NCBI RefSeq assembly: GCF_014694455.1
Contig: NZ_JAAUWT010000005.1
Coordinates: forward strand, 248,001-312,000
Direction of reading: 5' to 3'
DNA: 64,000 nucleotides
Source: Vibrio sp. S9_S30
GTDB lineage: Bacteria > Pseudomonadota > Gammaproteobacteria > Enterobacterales > Vibrionaceae
The stretch's first letter is position 1. Each line of letters opens with the position of its first letter. Made by a program: the position numbers and the translations under genes. Shown here in pieces: positions 28,070 to 36,477 of the stretch. The notes under the pieces were generated by a model. The model was given only the letters and a program-made list of their open reading frames with translations. It ran no database searches and had not been told where the DNA came from.

Positions 28070-28474
28070 ATGTCGAAATATTCTTTAGCCAAAACAATTG
28101 GCACCGCATTATTGTCTGTTGGGTTGTTTGCAGGGTGTGCCTCTTCTGACAACAAACAATCCCAAATTGAGCTTATTGCACAGCACAGAGCCAGCGTGCT
28201 TTCTGCTGGTCTTCCCGTTGAAGTGGGTGCGCTTAACATCATGAAGGCAGAAGCCAAATTTGGCGTGGTTGAACTGCTCATGATTTACAATCAAGACCAG
28301 GGAAAAATTGCGCCGCAAGAACTTATGAATAACGCGATCAAATATTACTGTTCCAGTAATGAAGTGAAAGCTGCCTTAGATCAAGGCGTGCGCTACCGAT
28401 TAATGTTGAGAAATACTCGCGGGCAGCTGATCATCGATCAAGTGGTCGGTTTAGAGCAATGCAACAAAAAATAG
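28070..28474 (+). CDS. aspS: Type II secretion pilotin lipoprotein AspS (GspS-beta family)
   Basis: Outer-membrane lipoprotein that escorts the type II secretion secretin GspD to the outer membrane. 134 residues with a lipoprotein signal peptide and lipobox LFAGC, so the mature protein begins at Cys near residue 23. The body aligns by eye with E. coli YghG/GspS-beta: an initial helix with LIAQHRASVLSAGLPV, a beta sheet, and two Cys (YYCSS and LEQC) placed like the conserved disulfide of AspS. The frame is open further upstream, overlapping yciI, but this Met starts the signal peptide. As in V. cholerae it is far from the T2SS operon. A strong terminator follows. Confidence 0.82.
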   Translation: MSKYSLAKTIGTALLSVGLFAGCASSDNKQSQIELIAQHRASVLSAGLPVEVGALNIMKAEAKFGVVELLMIYNQDQGKIAPQELMNNAIKYYCSSNEVKAALDQGVRYRLMLRNTRGQLIIDQVVGLEQCNKK

Positions 28475-28528
28475 ATAAGCGTTAATCTGATATCGCTTAG
28501 TCCTATCTCTCCTCACTAAGTTTCCTAA

Positions 28529-28556
28529 AACGCGCCTATCACGGCGCGTTTTTTAT
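28529..28556 (+). terminator. Intrinsic terminator after aspS
   Basis: AACGCGCC (28529-28536) pairs with GGCGCGTT (28543-28550) around a six-base loop, followed by six T residues. It ends the yciI-aspS transcript. Confidence 0.92.
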
Positions 28557-28870
28557 GAGTTTGATTATAGAGTTTCCGATACGTCCGCCTTTGAATGAAT
28601 TCACCTCACCCATCAAAATTGATCTTCTTTCATGACCTTAACCGTTAATTTTTGGAAAATTAAGCCATAATTGAAAGGAAACAGGCATAAAGGGGGTCTG
28701 ATACTGCGTTGGATTCATTCACTGCCTTTATGTTGCTTCCACTTTTTGTAGGATTCGTTTTATAACGAAATTGGTTGATCGATTTCATCTGTTTTCTAAA
28801 AGCCTGCGGCTCAAAGCGGCGAGAGAGCGGTGTTATTGCGTATTGTATGTACACATTTAAAAGGACCATC
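28557..28870. other. Upstream region of the ynj operon
   Basis: About 314 bp without a supported gene. A spaced inverted repeat (CATAAAGG near 28685 and CCTTTATG near 28725) is the only structure noticed. The ynjB promoter should lie in the right part. Confidence 0.4.
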
Positions 28871-30013
28871 ATGAAAAAGCTCATTTCTTCATTGTGTATT
28901 GCCTTGCTTTCACTGCCAGCGGCAGCGACCGAGCAGTGGAAAGACATTGAATTAAAAGCCCAAGGCCAAACCGTATTTTTTCACGCTTGGGGTGGCAGCC
29001 AGCAAATCAACAACTATCTACGTTGGGCCGATAAAGAATTGCAGCGCCGCTACGGTGTTGAGCTAAAACACGTAAAAGTCACCGACATTGCTGAAACCAG
29101 CTCTCGTTTGTTGGCTGAAAAAACGGCAGGGAAAAACAGCGGCGGCAGTGTGGATATGGTTTGGGTTAATGGGGAAAACTTCAAATCCATGAAAACCAAC
29201 GAGCTGCTATATGGTCCATTTGTAGAAACATTGCCTAGTTGGCAATACGTTGATAAATCGTTGCCTGTAGACAACGATTTCTCTGAACCGACGCTAGGGC
29301 TAGAAGCCCCATGGGGTGTTGGACAACTTGTGTTCATCCACGATTCTAAAAGGCTGAACAACCCACCAGCGACGTTTACAGAGCTATTAAGTTACGCTCA
29401 GGCATACCCAAATCGTATTAGCTACCCTAAACCGCCTCAGTTTCATGGCACAAGTTTTTTGAAAGCGCTACTTATCGAACTGACAAACAACGACCCTCGC
29501 CTAATGAAGCCAGTGTCAGACGCCGAGTTTGCGCAAATCACTCAGCCACTCTGGTCCTACTTAGACAAGTTGCACCCAAATAGCTGGAAGCAAGGTAAGC
29601 AATTCCCATCGGGTTCACAGCAAACGATGCAGCTACTGGATGACAACCAATTAGATTTAGCCATTACGTTTAATCCGAACGAGGTTTTTGCTGCTCAAGC
29701 CGAAGGCACCTTATCCGACAGCACCAAAGCGTATGCAATGGAATCTGGCGCGTTATCTAACATCCATTTCCTCGCTATTCCTTGGAATGCACGGGCGAAG
29801 GAAGGCGCAAAAGTGGCCATCAATTTCTTGCTTAGCCCTGAGGCACAATCTCGAAAAGGTGATATAGAAATATGGGGTGATCCTTCCGTCCTTGAATCCA
29901 AACATTTGACGGGCAGTGCAAAAAACACCCAGTTGTTTAAATCGGTCGCTGAACCACATCCAAGCTGGCAGGTTGCGCTAGAGCAAGAGTGGCTCAAGCG
30001 CTACGGTCAATAA
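28871..30013 (+). CDS. ynjB: ABC transporter solute-binding protein YnjB
   Basis: Periplasmic binding protein of the iron/thiamine/spermidine-like class, about 380 residues from the Met at 28871, which has AAGGA ten bases upstream and starts a clear signal peptide (MKKLISSLCIALLSLPAAAT). The early motif FFHAWGGSQQINNYLRWA and the VDMVWVNGENF block are typical of YnjB. Operon ynjB-ynjC-ynjD-ynjF, as in enterics. The transported molecule is not known. The frame continues upstream to 28775 without a signal, so that start is not used. Confidence 0.92.
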   Translation: MKKLISSLCIALLSLPAAATEQWKDIELKAQGQTVFFHAWGGSQQINNYLRWADKELQRRYGVELKHVKVTDIAETSSRLLAEKTAGKNSGGSVDMVWVNGENFKSMKTNELLYGPFVETLPSWQYVDKSLPVDNDFSEPTLGLEAPWGVGQLVFIHDSKRLNNPPATFTELLSYAQAYPNRISYPKPPQFHGTSFLKALLIELTNNDPRLMKPVSDAEFAQITQPLWSYLDKLHPNSWKQGKQFPSGSQQTMQLLDDNQLDLAITFNPNEVFAAQAEGTLSDSTKAYAMESGALSNIHFLAIPWNARAKEGAKVAINFLLSPEAQSRKGDIEIWGDPSVLESKHLTGSAKNTQLFKSVAEPHPSWQVALEQEWLKRYGQ

Positions 30014-30020
30014 ACCTATT

Positions 30021-30043
30021 CCTCCCTCTTTAAAAGGGGGAGG
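30021..30043 (+). other. Hairpin between ynjB and ynjC
   Basis: CCTCCC-T-C (30021-30028) pairs with GGGGGAGG (30036-30043) to give an eight-pair GC-rich stem in the 49-bp gap after the binding-protein gene. Such stems often stabilise the abundant binding-protein message relative to the permease. Confidence 0.5.
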
Positions 30044-30062
30044 TACAACACAGAAAGACATA

Positions 30063-31778
30063 ATGTTAAGACCCCTATATTTTTTGATGATCGCTGTATG
30101 CATTGCCCCTACCATCCCAGGGTTTGTAGGTGTGGTGCTTTCATCGATAAATTACATTCCTCCGCTAGGCTATACCGAACCGTCAATCAATGGTTTTAGC
30201 GCTGTATTTGCTTGGAGTGGCGTGTGGGAGTCTATTTTACTAACGGTATCAACAACATTAGTCAGCACATTTCTAGCGTGTATGCTGACGTTTTTCATTC
30301 TTCAAGCCTGCTGGCGTTCCACGTTCTGGCAGAAGGTCGAACTGACGCTTTCCCCCCTACTCGCTTTGCCTCATGTCGCTTTTGCTATTGGGTTTTCATT
30401 TCTGTTTGCGCCAACAGGAATCGTCGTTAGAGCGCTACACCCAATTCTAGAAATGATGCCTATTTTTGATGATACGATTTGGGACTTTAATATTGTTCAC
30501 AACCAAGCTGGTTGGGGATTGATCGCCGTACTGACTCTGAAAGAAATTCCTTTTTTGCTGCTCATGAGCATTCCTATTTTACAGCAGCTAAAAATTCACC
30601 AAACAACACAAGTTGCGCATAGCTTGGGGTACAACGATGCACAAATGTGGTGGAAATGCATTTTCCCACAATGGTTGCCTAAACTCCGGTTCCCTTTGCT
30701 TGCTGTGCTCGCATACGGGGCTTCCGTTGTTGATCTTGCATTGATTGTCGGGCCTACGAACCCACCCACCTTTGCCGTGCTGGTTTGGCAATGGTTTAAT
30801 GACCCCGATCTGTCTTTGCTTCCCCGCGCAGCAGCAGGGGCGGTGATGCTGTTCTTCGTCTGCTCTTTACTCATTGCCGTGTTACGGGGCGTTGAAACGC
30901 TTTCTGTGAAGAAATGCCGAACTTGGCAGGTTGGCGGTCGCTTCGGCATCAAAATGCCCGGAAAAACGCTGTTCTTAGCCACCACGCTGATTGCCTTTCT
31001 TACCTTGCCTATCATGGTGATTTGGAGCTTTGCACAGCGCTGGCGTTTTCCCGATTTATTCCCAACTCGGTTGAGTGAACGTTTTTGGTCAAACGAGTGG
31101 CAAGGCATTATTCCTACGGTATTGGATAGCCTGTCGATAGCCATTATTTCATCAACCATCGCCCTTATCCTCGCATTGGTTGGTCATGAATATCGCATTC
31201 GGTATCGTCTGCATGTTCCGGGATTCATTATCGCCATTCCAATGCTGGTGCCTCAGCTGTCTATTTTGTTTGGGCTTCAGATCACAACACTGCTTTTCTC
31301 ATCCGATGCATATTATTTCTGGGTATGTTGGGCGCATGTGTTTTTCGCCTTCCCGTATGTATTTCTTTCACTCGATGGCCCTTGGCGTAGCTACGACAAT
31401 CGCCTTACTCAGGCCGCCCTCAGTTTAGGGAAATCTCCTTTCAAGGCATGGTGGTCGGTTAAAGCTCACATTCTCTTCCCTGCCATCATTTATGCTTGGG
31501 CGGTAGGCATTAGTGTGAGCTTGGCTCAATATTTGCCTACACTTATGCTGGGTGCAGGAAGGATTGCAACCATCACGACAGAAGCCGTGGCATTAACCAG
31601 TGGGCACGACAGACGAGTTACTGCCATTTATGCACTTTGGCAGGCACTCCTGCCGTTAATATTTTTCACGTTTGCTATGCTCACCAATCAGTTACAAAAC
31701 CGACGTTTACGTCGTACACAATTAGTAAGGACCGAAAGCCTTCATGACGCTTCAGCTAAAAAACCTCGTCATCCGTGA
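30063..31778 (+). CDS. ynjC: ABC transporter fused permease YnjC
   Basis: A 571-residue membrane protein made of two permease halves in one chain, each with about six helices and an EAA-like loop: one near residue 178 (AHSLGYNDAQMWWKCIFPQ), one near 457 (ALSLGKSPFKAWWSVKAH). This double-length arrangement is normal for YnjC. It couples YnjB-delivered solute to the YnjD ATPase. The last 35 bp overlap the ynjD start, showing tight operon structure. Confidence 0.92.
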   Translation: MLRPLYFLMIAVCIAPTIPGFVGVVLSSINYIPPLGYTEPSINGFSAVFAWSGVWESILLTVSTTLVSTFLACMLTFFILQACWRSTFWQKVELTLSPLLALPHVAFAIGFSFLFAPTGIVVRALHPILEMMPIFDDTIWDFNIVHNQAGWGLIAVLTLKEIPFLLLMSIPILQQLKIHQTTQVAHSLGYNDAQMWWKCIFPQWLPKLRFPLLAVLAYGASVVDLALIVGPTNPPTFAVLVWQWFNDPDLSLLPRAAAGAVMLFFVCSLLIAVLRGVETLSVKKCRTWQVGGRFGIKMPGKTLFLATTLIAFLTLPIMVIWSFAQRWRFPDLFPTRLSERFWSNEWQGIIPTVLDSLSIAIISSTIALILALVGHEYRIRYRLHVPGFIIAIPMLVPQLSILFGLQITTLLFSSDAYYFWVCWAHVFFAFPYVFLSLDGPWRSYDNRLTQAALSLGKSPFKAWWSVKAHILFPAIIYAWAVGISVSLAQYLPTLMLGAGRIATITTEAVALTSGHDRRVTAIYALWQALLPLIFFTFAMLTNQLQNRRLRRTQLVRTESLHDASAKKPRHP

Positions 31779-32391
31779 CCGAGAAAACAAAGCCCTTTTT
31801 AATCCGATTTCTTTTGAAGTCGGAGATGGTGAAGTCTTTACCTTGATGGGTCCCAGTGGATGCGGTAAATCGTCATTACTCAGTGCCATTGCTGGGCATC
31901 TTGCCGACGATTTCAAATACACTGGCAGCATCTTGATCGAAGACAAAGAGGTTGGCAACGTAAGCCCCCATCGGCGGCAAGTCGGGTTTCTTTTCCAAGA
32001 TGATTTGCTATTTCCTCACCTTAATATTTGGGAGAACTTGGCGTTTGCTCTACCAAATACAGTGAAAGGTCAAGAACGCAATCAACAAGCGATGCTGGCA
32101 TTAGAAAAAGTTGGGCTAAAGAAATTGGCAAACTCATTCCCAAATCAAGTGTCTGGTGGACAAAGAGCTCGCGTTAGCTTGCTTCGAATGTTGCTCGCCG
32201 AACCCAGAGTCGTCTTACTGGATGAGCCATTCAGTAAGTTGGATAAAGATTTGCGCGTCCAATTTCGAGAGTGGGTGTTCCAACAGCTAAAAGACGCCAA
32301 CATACCCGCTTTGATGGTCACGCACGATGAAGCCGATGTACCAAAGAACAGTGCGTGCTTAAGCTGGCCATGGGAGAATGCCCATGCTTGA
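31744..32391 (+). CDS. ynjD: ABC transporter ATP-binding protein YnjD
   Basis: 215-residue nucleotide-binding subunit. Walker A is GPSGCGKSS (about 35-43), the signature is VSGGQRARVS (about 138-147), Walker B is VVLLDEPFS, and the switch His is in MVTHDEAD. Overlaps the end of ynjC by 35 bp and the start of ynjF by 14 bp. The extreme C-terminus (after ADVP) is short and differs from what I expect for YnjD, but no catalytic element is missing. Confidence 0.93.
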   Translation: MTLQLKNLVIRDRENKALFNPISFEVGDGEVFTLMGPSGCGKSSLLSAIAGHLADDFKYTGSILIEDKEVGNVSPHRRQVGFLFQDDLLFPHLNIWENLAFALPNTVKGQERNQQAMLALEKVGLKKLANSFPNQVSGGQRARVSLLRMLLAEPRVVLLDEPFSKLDKDLRVQFREWVFQQLKDANIPALMVTHDEADVPKNSACLSWPWENAHA

Positions 32392-33046
32392 TAGATTCAG
32401 TGTTAAGGTCATTCGCGCTCCACTCAATATGGTGGCTCAATCACTGGATAAGTTAAACGTCACCGCCAATCAGGCAACATTTGTTGGTTTTCTTATTGGC
32501 TGTTTGGCTTTTCCAGCGTTGATTCTTCAGGAATACAGCTGGGCACTGCTATTTATTGTATTAAACCGAATTGGTGATGGCATTGATGGCGCATTAGCCA
32601 GAAGACATGGCATCACGGATTCTGGCGGCTTTCTCGACATCAGTTTGGATTTCCTATTCTACTCTTTAATCCCATTTGGGTTCGTTGTTGCCAACCCAGA
32701 AGCCAATGCTATTGCTGGGGCATTTCTGATTTTTTCATTCATTGGTACTGGGTGCAGCTTTTTGGCTTTTGCGGTGATGGCAGGCAAACATAATATTGAT
32801 AACCCGGTTTATACCAACAAATCGCTCTACTACATGAGTGGCATTACTGAAGGAACCGAAACCATTGCGTGTTTTGTTTTATTCTGCCTATTCCCGCAAT
32901 ACTTCGCGGTCATTGCCTTTGTGTTTGGTTCTCTATGCTGGATGACCACATTCACTCGAATTTGGTCGGGGTTTCATACGTTGAAAAATATCGAACGTGA
33001 CAATACTGTGCCGGAAAATGCAACCGTTACGGATCAGGGTGAATAA
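32378..33046 (+). CDS. ynjF: CDP-alcohol phosphatidyltransferase-like protein YnjF
   Basis: Integral membrane protein of 222 residues with the CDP-alcohol phosphotransferase signature D-x2-DGxxAR-x8-G-x3-D-x3-D (GDGIDGALARR then GGFLDISLD, about 66-89). It would transfer a phosphoalcohol from a CDP-linked donor to an unknown acceptor. It is in the same operon as ynjBCD, overlapping ynjD by 14 bp. In E. coli ynjE, a sulfurtransferase, lies between ynjD and ynjF; it is absent here. A perfect-stem terminator follows. Confidence 0.9.
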   Translation: MPMLDRFSVKVIRAPLNMVAQSLDKLNVTANQATFVGFLIGCLAFPALILQEYSWALLFIVLNRIGDGIDGALARRHGITDSGGFLDISLDFLFYSLIPFGFVVANPEANAIAGAFLIFSFIGTGCSFLAFAVMAGKHNIDNPVYTNKSLYYMSGITEGTETIACFVLFCLFPQYFAVIAFVFGSLCWMTTFTRIWSGFHTLKNIERDNTVPENATVTDQGE

Positions 33047-33053
33047 ACAAAAA

Positions 33054-33082
33054 AAGAAGAGATCTCACTAAGATCTCTTCTT
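33054..33082. terminator. Terminator after ynjF
   Basis: AAGAAGAGATCT and AGATCTCTTCTT form a 12-pair perfect stem with a five-base loop. The T content of the 3' arm plus the preceding A-run make it usable in both orientations. Confidence 0.75.
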
Positions 33083-33095
33083 ATTGGTGCTTGTC

Positions 33096-33202
33096 TTACT
33101 TTTCGCCTAGTCCAGCTAAAAATGGTGCCGACCATTGATCTGCTATCGCTTTTGGTCGTCAGACAGTCTGCTCACCCTCTTTAATCACTTCAAGCCAACC
33201 CT
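33096..33202 (-). pseudogene. Possible degenerate coding tail, unidentified
   Basis: On the minus strand, in a frame different from the aminotransferase that ends at 33202, the translation reads VKGWLEVIKEGEQTV, a TGA stop, then RPKAIADQWSAPFLAGLGEK and TAA. Composition and codon use look protein-like, as if the C-terminus of a gene were left behind with one nonsense change. I do not recognise the family. Confidence 0.3.
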
Positions 33203-34356
33203 TAACAGACGATCTGATTTAGCCCAACCACCAACCTTTGCACCGCTTCGACTAATTGTTCTTCATTGGCGTTGGTAAAGTTCAGCCGAATTGCCGATTT
33301 TTGCCCTTCATTGCTTGGATAAAAAACAGGGCTTGGCACAACCGCCACACCATTTGCCAATAATGCTTTTGCAAGCACATACGTGTCGCATTCAGGTAGC
33401 GTGACCCAAATAAACATCCCCCCCTGAACCGCTTGCACATCACAGGTTGAGGGAAGAGACGCATCCAGAGCCGTTTTTAAGCACTGGTAACGTTGGCGGT
33501 ATAAATTCCGAATAGCAGTAAGGTGTTGCTCAAAATCAGGATGGGTTAGCAGCCCCAAAAGCACCGCTTGCATGGGAACGCTAGAATGCAAATCCGCCCC
33601 TTGTTTAATTTTGATCAGGGGCTCTAAATACGCTCGCTTTCCTGTTACAACCCCCATGCGCAAACCCGGAGAAGCTATTTTAGAAAACGACCTTAAAACA
33701 ATGGAGTGCTGCGGACAAAAGTCCGAAACCATGGGTAAGGCTTCGCCTTCAAACCTCAACTCGCGGTAGGGCGCATCTTCGATAAACGCCACATTATGCT
33801 GTTTGCACAGTTCGGCAACCCGTTTGCGCACTTCTAAAGACCAGCACACTCCGGTTGGATTATGAAAGTCAGGCACCGCATAAAACATTTTCGGCTGTTC
33901 AGAGACAAAGCACGCTTCAAGTTCTTGAAGGTTTGGACCCGCCTCAGTTTGTGACACCGTCACTATATTTGCCTGTGCAAACCCAAAGACTTGCATCGCA
34001 CCAAGGTAGCTAGGCGCTTCCATCACCACTTTATCACCAGGGTTAACATAAGCTCTTGCAATCAAATCAAGGCCTTGCTGCGAACCAGTACACATCATGG
34101 CTTGGTGAGTCTCTGGCAATTCATAAGCGGAGGATAAGTGATCCAGTAATGGGGGGTAACCTGCCGTCAGCCCATATTGAAACACATGAGTCTGTTCAGA
34201 AAGATTTTCTATAACGGGCTTCATGATTGAAATGGGAAACGTCGATTCATCAGGCAACCCGCCTGCTAGCGATATCACATTTTTATCGCTCGCCGCACTG
34301 AGTATTTCGCGAATATACGAGGATTGAACTTGTTTTAGAGATTGTGCGACTTCCAT
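33202..34356 (-). CDS. PLP-dependent aminotransferase (class I/II, 2-aminoadipate-type)
   Basis: 384-residue fold-type I aminotransferase. The Schiff-base Lys is near 226 in RSFSKIASPGLRMG. Other cofactor residues are Asn166 in FHNPTGV, Asp194 and Tyr197 in EDAPYREL, and the substrate-carboxylate Arg near the C-terminus (AIRLNF). The N-terminal LAGGLPDESTFP is typical of the LysN/2-aminoadipate aminotransferase group, also the catalytic half of MocR-type regulators, but there is no helix-turn-helix here, so it is an enzyme. Divergent from an AraC/GyrI regulator 128 bp away that may control it. The amino donor is not predictable. Confidence 0.9.
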   Translation of the reverse strand: MEVAQSLKQVQSSYIREILSAASDKNVISLAGGLPDESTFPISIMKPVIENLSEQTHVFQYGLTAGYPPLLDHLSSAYELPETHQAMMCTGSQQGLDLIARAYVNPGDKVVMEAPSYLGAMQVFGFAQANIVTVSQTEAGPNLQELEACFVSEQPKMFYAVPDFHNPTGVCWSLEVRKRVAELCKQHNVAFIEDAPYRELRFEGEALPMVSDFCPQHSIVLRSFSKIASPGLRMGVVTGKRAYLEPLIKIKQGADLHSSVPMQAVLLGLLTHPDFEQHLTAIRNLYRQRYQCLKTALDASLPSTCDVQAVQGGMFIWVTLPECDTYVLAKALLANGVAVVPSPVFYPSNEGQKSAIRLNFTNANEEQLVEAVQRLVVGLNQIVC

Positions 34357-34484
34357 TTTTATTCCGTTTCAGTATTGGATACTGCCATTGATATTACGCA
34401 CAGTTGTAAAAAATTGTTTGTCCATTTATGCTTATCATTATGTCCATTTATGCTATTTAGTGATTTTTTAAAAAGCCTTTAGTT

Positions 34485-35354
34485 ATGAACTCACAACATG
34501 TTTCACGAATCAATGACGTACTTTTTCACATACACCAAGACATCAGTGAAACCTTAAGCGTCAAAGAACTTATGTCAATTGCCGCATACTCTGAACAACA
34601 TTTTCACCGTGTGTTTAAAAGTGTTGTCGGCGAATCCATACACCAATATATCCGGCGCACCAGAATGGAGTACGCCGCGAATCAACTGATGTTTGATACC
34701 AGCTCGCCTATTCTAGACATTGCCACCCATTGCGGGTTTAGCTCACTTTCCTCTTTCAGCCAAGCATTTAAGTCAACGTTTGGTATGTCGCCAGGTGAAT
34801 GGCGTAAGCACGATTTGAAGGTATCGGATAAGCCCTATCTGAAGGACTCGGAAATTGCACAGGGCTATGAACGCGTATCGCAGCGCGAGTTACCCGCTCC
34901 CAAAATAACGGACGTTCCCGATATCATGGCGGCGTATGTGAGGCACAGCGGGTACAGCCGCTCCATTCGCAATGCGTGGCTAACATTGCAAGCATGGACA
35001 AACAACGAAGGGGTGGCGTTCACTCATCAATATGGTCTGCATCACTCTAACCCCGCTTGGGTTGAACTTGACCAATGTCGATACGTCGCCTGTGTTGCCA
35101 TCAAGGAACCACTGAAATTTCGCGGTGTAGTTAACCAAATGGTGATTCCCGGTGGGTTGCACGCTGTATTTAGGCTCACAGGGATCTATGGTGAACTGCT
35201 TCCGCAAATCAGTGCAGTATTGGAAACTTGGCTACCAACATCGGGGTTCAAGCTCCGTTCGACCCCCGCATACGTGCACTATCATAAGAATCACTTTCTC
35301 AGTGATGATGAAACATTCGAACTCGACTTTCATCTTCCTGTGCGTTTTTTCTAA
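34485..35354 (+). CDS. AraC-family regulator with C-terminal GyrI-like domain
   Basis: 289 residues. The N-terminal part (about 1-108) is the double helix-turn-helix of the AraC/XylS family (SVKELMSIAAYSEQHFHRVF and the signature DIATHCGFSSLSSFSQAFK region). The C-terminal part (about 135-289) is a GyrI/SbmC-like domain (PDIMAAYVRHSGYSR; AVFRLTGIYGEL), a small-molecule-binding fold also present in Rob. Such regulators usually sense hydrophobic or cationic compounds. It is divergent from the aminotransferase gene, so that is a plausible target. It has no transporter neighbour. Confidence 0.9.
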   Translation: MNSQHVSRINDVLFHIHQDISETLSVKELMSIAAYSEQHFHRVFKSVVGESIHQYIRRTRMEYAANQLMFDTSSPILDIATHCGFSSLSSFSQAFKSTFGMSPGEWRKHDLKVSDKPYLKDSEIAQGYERVSQRELPAPKITDVPDIMAAYVRHSGYSRSIRNAWLTLQAWTNNEGVAFTHQYGLHHSNPAWVELDQCRYVACVAIKEPLKFRGVVNQMVIPGGLHAVFRLTGIYGELLPQISAVLETWLPTSGFKLRSTPAYVHYHKNHFLSDDETFELDFHLPVRFF

Positions 35355-35458
35355 TTCCGCCCCTTTAATTGATATTTAGCTCAATTATTAGACATGCAAA
35401 TCATACTGATGATCATTTCGTTGCCCTTTTAGCAAGAATTGTTATCATCGCGGGATAA

Positions 35459-35539
35459 ATAGTCGGGGGGCCTTAGGGCTGAGATCGCATCGCGAGACCC
35501 GTTGAACCTGATTCAGTTAGCACTGACGTAGGGAACTAT
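35459..35539 (+). ncRNA. TPP riboswitch (thi box)
   Basis: All thi-box signatures are present in order: the GGGG-rich left part of P2, CTGAGA (35489-35494), ACCCGTTGAACCTGAT (35507-35522) and GTAGGGAA (35528-35535). ATAGT (35459-35463) and ACTAT (35535-35539) close helix P1. It precedes thiD by 87 bp and should shut down the thiD/ABC/tenA operon when thiamine pyrophosphate is abundant. Confidence 0.95.
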
Positions 35540-35597
35540 ACCTCTCTCTTTCGATGGATCGATCTCGTTACCAATCCACGGCTAAGTTAGAAAAGTT

Positions 35598-35617
35598 CTC
35601 GCACGTCTGTATGCGGG
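35598..35617 (+). promoter_or_regulatory. SD-sequestering hairpin of the TPP riboswitch
   Basis: CTCGCA (35598-35603) can pair with TGCGGG (35612-35617), covering part of the GGGAG ribosome-binding site of thiD, eight bases upstream of the ATG at 35626. No T-run follows, so the switch probably acts on translation start rather than by transcription termination. Confidence 0.6.
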
Positions 35618-35625
35618 AGCTTTAT

Positions 35626-36477
35626 ATGACACCTTCTAATCAAGCGAGCACCAACCTTACTCGTAAAACGCCCATCGTTTTAACCATTGCGGGTTCGGAC
35701 AGTGGCGGTGGCGCGGGCATTCAAGCCGATATTAAAGCCATCTCAGCAACAGGCGGTTTCGCGTGTTCCGCCATTACTGCTATTACGTCACAAAATACGC
35801 TTGGGGTTTCCGCCATTCACCCTATTCCTTTGGATCATATCGCAAGCCAGCTGGATGCCGTATTTTCTGATCTCAATGTGGTTGCCGTCAAAGTCGGCAT
35901 GCTGGCCGATTCAGGTATCATCAAAGTCGTTGCAGACAAGATCAGACAATATCAGCCCAAACATTTAGTCGTCGATCCGGTGATGATAGCCACCAGCGGC
36001 GACCTGCTGCTTGAGGAAAGTGCCATCAGCACATTGAAAGCGGAGCTCCTTCCCCTAGCTGACGTTATCACACCAAATTTACCCGAAGGCGCAACACTAA
36101 CTGGCTCCCCTGTGCCCACAACCTCGTCTGAAATGGACGACATGGTGACAAAACTTCGTGCGCTTGGCTGTTCCTCCATATTGCTTAAAGGTGGGCATTT
36201 AGAACATGATGAAAATAGTGATGATTTGCTTATTTTCCCAAACTCTGTTGAAACACTCTCAGCGAAGCGAATCGAAACCAAAAACACCCATGGCACGGGT
36301 TGCACCTTATCTTCCGCTATCGCGTCCTACCTTGCCCAAGGTCATGATCTCGTTTCTGCTGTTACCCTTGGAAAATCATATATCACTCAAGCCATCATTC
36401 ATTCTGGTGAGTTAGATATTGGTCAGGGGCATGGTCCTGTCCATCACTTCTTTAATGGGCACGAAAATGTGCGGTGA
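35626..36477 (+). CDS. thiD: HMP/HMP-P kinase
   Basis: Phosphorylates hydroxymethylpyrimidine to HMP-P and HMP-PP for thiamine synthesis. About 283 residues from the Met at 35626, placed just after GGGAG; an upstream Met at 35554 lies in the riboswitch expression platform and is not used. Ribokinase-fold motifs: AGSDSGGGAGIQADI (about 22-36) for HMP binding and the anion-hole motif GTGC (about 223-226). First gene of the TPP-controlled operon with an ABC importer and tenA, so this is mainly a pyrimidine salvage operon. The stop overlaps the next start. Confidence 0.96.
   Translation: MTPSNQASTNLTRKTPIVLTIAGSDSGGGAGIQADIKAISATGGFACSAITAITSQNTLGVSAIHPIPLDHIASQLDAVFSDLNVVAVKVGMLADSGIIKVVADKIRQYQPKHLVVDPVMIATSGDLLLEESAISTLKAELLPLADVITPNLPEGATLTGSPVPTTSSEMDDMVTKLRALGCSSILLKGGHLEHDENSDDLLIFPNSVETLSAKRIETKNTHGTGCTLSSAIASYLAQGHDLVSAVTLGKSYITQAIIHSGELDIGQGHGPVHHFFNGHENVR

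Noticed and set aside
30596-31159. 187-codon minus-strand frame opposite ynjC
   Set aside because: Antisense to a conserved permease; composition is that of a reversed membrane-protein frame.
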